The notes beneath the pieces were generated by a model. That model worked only from the letters and a program-made list of their open reading frames with translations. It was not told where the DNA came from and made no database searches. Shown piece after piece: positions 44,736-49,679 of a DNA stretch of 49,679 bases; the first letter of the stretch is position 1; every line of letters starts with the position of its first letter. A program made the translations under genes and the position numbers. Source of the DNA: CAYLPJ01 sp964385465 (lineage in GTDB: Bacteria > Planctomycetota > Phycisphaerae > SM23-33); NCBI GenBank assembly GCA_964385465.1, contig CAYLPJ010000051.1, forward strand, positions 1 to 49,679, read 5' to 3'.

Positions 44736-46319
44736 ATGAATACCGATCATGTTGTCGCATCCACGAACGACCTGTCCGACGGCCAGATGAAGGAAGTGGA
44801 GGTCGGCGACCGCACGATCCTGCTGGTTCGCGTGGACGGGTCCTACAAGGCGTACGTGTCCGAGTGCCCGCATCACGGGGCGTCCCTGGCCGACGGGCTG
44901 CTGCACCAGGGCCGCATCCGCTGCCCCTGGCACCAGGCGCTGTTCGACGCGCGGAAAGGCAAGCTCATCGAGCCGCCCGCGCTGGACGGCCTGCCGCACT
45001 ATGACGTCCGCGTCGAGGACGACAAGGTCATCGTCGCCGTGCCCAGTCATCCGCCGGAGTCCCGCCAGCCCCGCCGCGCCGACCGGGACGCCGCCAAGGA
45101 CCCGCGCACCTTCGTCATCGTCGGCAGCGGTGCCGCCGGCTGCGTCGCGGCCGAAACGCTCCGCGAAGAGGGCTTTCGCGGGCGCATCGCCGTGCTGACC
45201 GCCGAGGAGTGCGCCCCCTACGACCGCACGGAGCTGAGCAAGCGCTACCTGGCCGACCCGGAAGCGTCCTGGCCGCTGCTGCGGCCGAAGCAGGCCTACG
45301 ACGACTGGGACATCGAGGTCCTGACCGGGCACGAGGTCACGGCCGTGGATACCGAGGGGCGGAAGGTCTCCTGCGGCAACGGGGAGACGATCGGGTACGA
45401 CAAGCTGCTGCTCGCCACCGGCAGCGTGCCGCGGACGCTCGGTGTCGACGGGGAGGACCTGGCCAACATCTTCGCGCTGCGCCGCGCCGCCGATGCCGAC
45501 GCCATCCGCAACGCCGTCGGCGACGCCGCCAGGGCGGTCGTCGTCGGCGCGAGCTTCATCGGTATGGAGACCGCCGCCGCCCTGTCCCAGCGGGGGCTGG
45601 AGGTCACCGTCGTCGCCCCCGAGGCCGTGCCGTTCGAGGCCACCTTCGGCGAGCGCATCGGCCGGATGCTCCAGGCCGCCCACGAGGCCGAGGGCACGGC
45701 GTTCCGGATGGGGGCGAAGGTGGACCGCTTCGAGGGCAGCGACGGACGCATCCGCCGCGTCGTGCTCGACGGCGGGGACGCCCTGGAGGCGGACCTCGTG
45801 ATCGTGGGCGTCGGCGTCCGGCCGGCGACGGACTTCCTCGACGGGCTTGCCAAGGCCGACGACGGCAGCCTGATCGTCGACGCGCACCTCCGCGCCGCCC
45901 CGGACGTTCACGCCGCCGGCGACGCCGCGCGGTTCCCCGACTGGCGGACCGGCGAGCCGATCCGCATCGAGCACTGGCGCCTGGCCGAGCAGCTCGGCCG
46001 CGTCGCCGCGCGCAACATGCTGGAGCGGGACGTGCCCTACGCCGGCGTGCCGTTCTTCTGGACCAGCCAGCACGGCGTCATCGCCGACATGATCGGTTGC
46101 GCCGGCGAGTGGGATGACGTGGTCTTCGAGGGCGCCCCGGACGAGCAGGACTTCCTGGCGTGGTACGTCAAGGACGGGCGGGCGCTCGCGGCCGCGGCGT
46201 GCGGGCGGTCCCGCCAGGCCGATGCCGCCGGCGAGGTGCTCGGCCAGCCCACGCTGCCGACCCTGGACGAGGCCCGGCGGCAGGTGGACAGGATGGTCGC
46301 CGCCCAGCACAGCGGGTAA
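44736..46319 (+). CDS. Rieske-type ferredoxin / FAD-NAD(P)-dependent oxidoreductase fusion (AIF-like)
   Basis: A 527-residue protein. Residues about 5-105 are a Rieske [2Fe-2S] domain with CPHHGASL and CPWHQALF giving the two Cys and two His ligands. From about residue 123 comes a pyridine-nucleotide-disulfide oxidoreductase fold: TFVIVGSGAAGCVAAETLRE binds FAD, AVVVGASFIGMETAAAL binds NAD(P)H, and LRAAPDVHAAGDAARF is the second FAD motif. The C-terminal reductase domain ends with VPFFWTSQHG. This is the architecture of AIFM3/ferredoxin-reductase-like proteins, which pass electrons from NAD(P)H through FAD to the Rieske centre. The electron acceptor is unknown. AGGAGA precedes the ATG. It follows the protease gene by 52 bases. 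Confidence 0.93.
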   Translation: MNTDHVVASTNDLSDGQMKEVEVGDRTILLVRVDGSYKAYVSECPHHGASLADGLLHQGRIRCPWHQALFDARKGKLIEPPALDGLPHYDVRVEDDKVIVAVPSHPPESRQPRRADRDAAKDPRTFVIVGSGAAGCVAAETLREEGFRGRIAVLTAEECAPYDRTELSKRYLADPEASWPLLRPKQAYDDWDIEVLTGHEVTAVDTEGRKVSCGNGETIGYDKLLLATGSVPRTLGVDGEDLANIFALRRAADADAIRNAVGDAARAVVVGASFIGMETAAALSQRGLEVTVVAPEAVPFEATFGERIGRMLQAAHEAEGTAFRMGAKVDRFEGSDGRIRRVVLDGGDALEADLVIVGVGVRPATDFLDGLAKADDGSLIVDAHLRAAPDVHAAGDAARFPDWRTGEPIRIEHWRLAEQLGRVAARNMLERDVPYAGVPFFWTSQHGVIADMIGCAGEWDDVVFEGAPDEQDFLAWYVKDGRALAAAACGRSRQADAAGEVLGQPTLPTLDEARRQVDRMVAAQHSG

Positions 46320-46337
46320 CGACCCGGGGAGGACGAG

Positions 46338-48452
46338 ATGCCGATCGCCGAGCGCCTTCGCGAGCTGGCCCGCAACCTGTACTGGACGTGGCACCCGGAG
46401 CTGATCGCGATCTTCCGGGACCTGGATCCGGCCCTGTGGCGCGAGGTCGGGCACAACCCCGTCGAGTTCCTCCACCGCTTCGAGCCGGAGGAGCTGGAGG
46501 GCAAGAGCGGGGAGTTCGCCCTCGACGCGCGCGTCAGCCAGGCGTTCCACCAGATGCGGGAATACCTCGCCGCCCCCGATACCTGGGGCGCGCGGTTTGC
46601 CGGGCCCCTGTCGGCCAGGCCGGTGGCCTACTTCTCGGCCGAGTTCGGCCTGCACGAATCGCTGCCGATCTACTCCGGCGGGTTGGGCGTGCTGGCCGGC
46701 GACCACCTCAAGAGCGCCTCGGACCTCGGCCTGCCGCTGGTGGGCGTGGGGCTGTTCTACGGCGAGGGCTACTTCCGCCAGCGCCTCGACGAGAGCGGCT
46801 GGCAGCAGGAGGACTACTGCCCGACGGACGTGGAGCGCCTGCCGCTGCACCGCGCGACCGACGCCGAGGGCAACATGCTGCGGGTGAGCGTCCGCACGCG
46901 GGAGGCGGAGATCCACGCCGGCATCTGGTCGGCCAGCGTCGGGCGAAGCCGGCTGGTCCTGCTGGACACCAACGTCGAGGGCAACGGCGACGAGGACCGC
47001 GCCCTGACCGCCCAGCTCTACGGCGGCGGCCCGCCGTGCCGCATCCGCCAGGAACTGCTGCTCGGCGTCGGCGGGATGCGTGCCCTCGAGGCCATGGGCA
47101 TCCGCCCCGGCGTGATCCATCTCAACGAAGGGCACTCCGCCTTCGCCGTCCTCGAGGCCGCCCGGCAGTTGATGGACCGCGAGCGGCGGGACTTCGGCGA
47201 GGTCCGCGAGAAGGTCGCCTCGCGGACGGTGTTCACCACGCACACGCCCGTCGCGGCCGGGCACGACCGGTTCGATCCCGAGCTCGTCGAGCACGTCCTG
47301 GGCCCGCTGCGGGAGCGGCTGGGCCTGGAGCAGGGGGGGCTGATGGCCCTGGGGCGCGTTCACGGCGACGACGAGAACGAGCCTTTCTGCATGACCGTGC
47401 TGGGCATGAGGATGTCGCGGCGGCGCAACGCCGTTTCCGCCCGCCACGGGCGGCTGACGCGGGCGATGTGGCGCGACGTCTGGCCGGGCGTGCCGGAGGA
47501 GATGGTGCCCGTCGGGCACATCACCAACGGGGTGCACGTGGCCTCGTGGCTGGCGACGTCGATCGTGCCTCTGTACGAGCGGCACCTCGGGGCCGACTGG
47601 CTGGAGCGCCTGGACGACCCGCGGACGTGGGACGCCGCCGAGGGGATCGACGACGCGGAGTTCTGGGAGCAGCACGAGATCCTCAACGCTCACCTGACCG
47701 AGTACATCCAGCGGTGCATCGCCCGCCAGTGCCGGCGGCAGGGCCTCGACGAGCCCCCGCCGATGGACCCCAAGGCGCTGACGATCGGCTTTGCGCGGCG
47801 GTTCGCCGAGTACAAGCGGGCGGACCTGCTGCTCAGCGACCCCGACCGCCTCGCGGCCCTGGTGGGCGACGACGAGCGGCGGGTGCAGGTGGTCTACGCC
47901 GGCAAGGCCCACCCGGGCAACGAGGAGGGCAAGCGGCTGATCCGGCGGATCGTGGAGATGTCGCGCGAGGAGCGCTTCGCCGGGCGGCTGGCGTTCATCG
48001 AGGACCACGACATGAACGTTGGCCGACACCTCGTCCAGGGAGCCGACATCTGGCTGAACACGCCGCGGCGGCCCATGGAGGCCTGCGGGACCAGCGGGCA
48101 GAAGGTCGTCCTCAACGGCGGGCTGAACCTCTCGGTTCTCGACGGCTGGTGGGCGCAGGCCTACGACGGCGGCAACGGCTTCTCCGTTGGCGACGGGGAG
48201 GAATGCTCCGACGAGGGCGAGCAGGACCGTCGCGACGCGGCCGCGCTGTACGACGTGCTGGAAGGCGAGATCGTCCCGCTGTTCTACGACCGGGACGAGA
48301 AGGGCATTCCCCACGGCTGGATCGCCCGCCAGAAGCGCGCCATCCGCACGCTGGCCTGGCGGTTCAGCGCCCGTCGAATGGTCAAGGACTACGCCCTGCG
48401 CTGCTACCTCCCCGCCGCCGGAGCCGCCATCGCCGCCGCCGACGGCCATTAG
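46338..48452 (+). CDS. glgP: Alpha-glucan (glycogen/maltodextrin) phosphorylase
   Basis: A 704-residue phosphorylase of the short bacterial type with an N-terminal DUF3417 region (LARNLYWTWHPELIAIFRDL). It releases glucose-1-phosphate from alpha-1,4-glucans. Landmarks are YFSAEFGLHESLPIYSGGLG, VIHLNEGHSAFAVLE, VFTTHTPVAAGHDRF, HITNGVH, and the PLP-lysine stretch CGTSGQKVVLNGGLNLSVLD, where the lysine of TSGQK binds PLP. GGGAGGA lies just before the ATG, which is 19 bases after the oxidoreductase stop, so the two genes are probably co-transcribed. Confidence 0.95.
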   Translation: MPIAERLRELARNLYWTWHPELIAIFRDLDPALWREVGHNPVEFLHRFEPEELEGKSGEFALDARVSQAFHQMREYLAAPDTWGARFAGPLSARPVAYFSAEFGLHESLPIYSGGLGVLAGDHLKSASDLGLPLVGVGLFYGEGYFRQRLDESGWQQEDYCPTDVERLPLHRATDAEGNMLRVSVRTREAEIHAGIWSASVGRSRLVLLDTNVEGNGDEDRALTAQLYGGGPPCRIRQELLLGVGGMRALEAMGIRPGVIHLNEGHSAFAVLEAARQLMDRERRDFGEVREKVASRTVFTTHTPVAAGHDRFDPELVEHVLGPLRERLGLEQGGLMALGRVHGDDENEPFCMTVLGMRMSRRRNAVSARHGRLTRAMWRDVWPGVPEEMVPVGHITNGVHVASWLATSIVPLYERHLGADWLERLDDPRTWDAAEGIDDAEFWEQHEILNAHLTEYIQRCIARQCRRQGLDEPPPMDPKALTIGFARRFAEYKRADLLLSDPDRLAALVGDDERRVQVVYAGKAHPGNEEGKRLIRRIVEMSREERFAGRLAFIEDHDMNVGRHLVQGADIWLNTPRRPMEACGTSGQKVVLNGGLNLSVLDGWWAQAYDGGNGFSVGDGEECSDEGEQDRRDAAALYDVLEGEIVPLFYDRDEKGIPHGWIARQKRAIRTLAWRFSARRMVKDYALRCYLPAAGAAIAAADGH

Positions 48453-48453
48453 T

Positions 48454-48611
48454 CTGTGTCTGATACATCCAATTCGGGCTTCGCGTGTGCCGGGTTGCCC
48501 CTGGCGGCGTCCGCCTGTATCGGCGATTCGCAGAGGAATCGCCCGCTTCGACGTCTTTGCCGGGAACAAGCCAGCCCACGCTCGGGCCTCGAAGCGATAT
48601 GTCAGACACAG
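48454..48611. repeat. 158-bp element with terminal inverted repeats (MITE-like)
   Basis: CTGTGTCTGATACAT at 48454 is matched by ATATGTCAGACACAG at 48597-48611, an inverted repeat agreeing at 13 of 15 positions. Similarity continues inward for about 20 more bases with small gaps. The interior has no gene. It begins two bases after the glgP stop codon and abuts the hairpin repeat that follows. No target-site duplication is obvious. Confidence 0.55.
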
Positions 48612-48712
48612 CCCAGTCAGTGGCCGGTGGCCTGAAAGAACCCGGGCGTGCACGAGAGGCGTCAGCCTCCGCCTGACTACTGCTCCACCGGCCACCGGGC
48701 CCGAAGGCCCCC
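48612..48712. repeat. Dispersed hairpin repeat, copy 2
   Basis: TGGCCGGTGG (48621-48630) and CCACCGGCCA (48685-48694) form a perfect outer inverted repeat around the inner hairpin GAGGC-GTCA-GCCTC. In reverse orientation it resembles 18750-18840, sharing CAGTGGCCGG, AAAGA-CCC and GAGGCGTCAGCCTCCGCC. Together with the preceding element it fills the 291-base gap before the last gene. Confidence 0.7.
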
Positions 48713-48743
48713 AGCATCGGCCGCCGGGGTCGAAGGCCCGTCG

Positions 48744-49679
48744 CTACTGTGCGCCGGGGGAGCCCTCGGCGCGTCTGGTGAGATCGAACCGGATGCTGTA
48801 TGCCTCGCCGTCGAACTCGGTGGTGACCTCGCAGCCGGAGTTGTAGAAGACGTTGAGCATGGGGCGGTTGCTGGGCAGGACCTTGGCGTAGAACGTCTTG
48901 ACGCCTCGCTGGCGGGCGATCTGGATGAGGTAGTTCAGCAGGTACGTGCCCATGCCCTTGTCCTGCCACTCGTCCTGTACGAGGAAGGCCACCTCGGCGG
49001 CCTGGGTCTTGGGGTCCAGGAAGTACTGGGCGACGGCGACGATCTCCTCGCCCTGCGGGCTGGGCACGACCCCGACGATGGCCAGGTCGTTGACGTAATC
49101 GACGTTCGTGAGTTTCTGCACCGCCCGGTGGGGGAAGGTCATGGTGTGCGTGAAGTACCGCGTGCGGACCGACTGGGTGCTCAGGGAGTAGAGCATCTCG
49201 GCCATGGCGGGCTCGTCGGTGGGCTTGACGGGGCGGAAGAAGATCTGCGTCCCGTCGCGGAGCGTCTCGTAGTGCTCCAGCTCCTCGGGGTAGCGGACCT
49301 GCTCCCAGGCCAGCTCGATCTGGTCGGGGGGCAGGTAGTTGTGCTTCTTGGCGGCCTCGATGAGCATGTTGCGGAACTTGGGGTGGGCGATGTTGATCAG
49401 CGAGAGCACGCGCTCGCGGATGCTCTTGGCATGCAGGTAGGCGATGCCGTACTCGGTGACCACGTAGTGGACGTCTCCGCGGGTGGTGACCACGCCGGCG
49501 CCCTCGGTCAGGTGGGGCACGATGCGGGAGACCTCCTCGTCCTTGGCCGTGGAGGGCATGGCGATGATGGCCTTGCCGTCCCGGCTGCGTGCGGCGCCGC
49601 GGATGAAGTCCACCTGCCCGCCGATGCCGCTGTAGAACTGGTAGCCCAGCGAGTCGGCGCAGACCTGCCCGGTCAGGTC
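48744..49679 (-). CDS. Acetyl-CoA hydrolase/transferase fused to a GNAT domain (5' end outside the window)
   Basis: The C-terminal 311 residues of a larger protein; the open frame continues through the window edge (DLTGQVCADSLGYQFYSG). The first part is the C-terminal domain of the acetyl-CoA hydrolase/CoA-transferase family: GIGGQVDFIRGAARS, KAIIAMPSTAKDEEVSRIV, VVTEYGIAYLHAKSIRERV. From about residue 145 of the visible part comes a GNAT acetyltransferase domain (IFFRPVKPTDEPAMAEMLYS, AEVAFLVQDEWQDKGMGTYL, NVFYNSGCEV), with QDKGMG as the acetyl-CoA loop. Such fusions are known and may link acyl-CoA handling to protein or small-molecule acetylation. The GTG at 49613 is internal, not the true start. 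Confidence 0.92.
   Translation of the reverse strand, partial: DLTGQVCADSLGYQFYSGIGGQVDFIRGAARSRDGKAIIAMPSTAKDEEVSRIVPHLTEGAGVVTTRGDVHYVVTEYGIAYLHAKSIRERVLSLINIAHPKFRNMLIEAAKKHNYLPPDQIELAWEQVRYPEELEHYETLRDGTQIFFRPVKPTDEPAMAEMLYSLSTQSVRTRYFTHTMTFPHRAVQKLTNVDYVNDLAIVGVVPSPQGEEIVAVAQYFLDPKTQAAEVAFLVQDEWQDKGMGTYLLNYLIQIARQRGVKTFYAKVLPSNRPMLNVFYNSGCEVTTEFDGEAYSIRFDLTRRAEGSPGAQ

Noticed and set aside
44523..48695. A minus-strand open frame of about 1390 codons
   Set aside because: It lies antisense to the oxidoreductase and phosphorylase genes, both of which have clear family motifs. The antisense product has none.

Overview
The window is G+C-rich (about 70% by eye) and almost fully coding. Its gene content points to Planctomycetota, probably a Phycisphaerae-like lineage. 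The evidence is several large secreted PQQ-like beta-propeller proteins, a DUF1080 domain protein, malectin and NPCBM carbohydrate-binding modules, an ECF sigma/anti-sigma pair with a very long proline/alanine-rich anti-sigma tail, a nickel superoxide dismutase, and intergenic repeats of the kind common in these genomes. No rRNA, tRNA or CRISPR array was recognised. The taxonomic call is inference from gene content.

Layout. 1-470: a ~164-bp tandem repeat with no gene. 471-4902 (minus): a lipoprotein, a HEAT-repeat secreted protein and a PQQ-propeller/LamG protein. 5088-13720 (plus): pyruvate phosphate dikinase with a near-consensus promoter, then a DUF1080 protein translationally coupled to a 1360-residue PQQ/methyltransferase-like/malectin fusion, then an NPCBM protein. 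13728-16486 (minus): ECF sigma factor and anti-sigma factor, overlapping by ATGA. 16682-23151 (plus): a thioredoxin-fold DUF255 protein, FMN azoreductase, then trigger factor, two ClpP paralogues and a coiled-coil lipoprotein. 23325-33240 (minus): a lipid-kinase remnant, an orphan DNA methyltransferase, a secreted protein, a Ca2+/Na+ antiporter, RecJ, a 1025-residue PQQ protein, a CDF metal transporter and acylphosphatase. 33358-35280 (plus): a GalU-like nucleotidyltransferase and a branched-chain aminotransferase. 35309-37713 (minus): a secreted protein and a radical SAM protein.

The most interesting block is 37788-44683. A minus-strand set encodes a cobalamin-binding protein with the Wx9EH motif of CarH-type B12 photoreceptors, a PAS histidine kinase and a small helical protein, joined by two ATGA overlaps. 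A hybrid sensor kinase with receiver domains at both ends follows after a hairpin. Divergently, and sharing the upstream region, lie a membrane-anchored nickel superoxide dismutase with a histidine-rich tail and a site-2-type intramembrane protease. I propose that this is a light/B12-responsive signalling system tied to oxidative-stress defence. The arrangement is seen in the sequence; the function is inferred.

44736-48452 (plus) carries a Rieske/FAD oxidoreductase and an alpha-glucan phosphorylase. A small element with terminal inverted repeats and a dispersed hairpin repeat follow. The window ends in the truncated gene of an acetyl-CoA hydrolase/transferase fused to a GNAT domain (minus).
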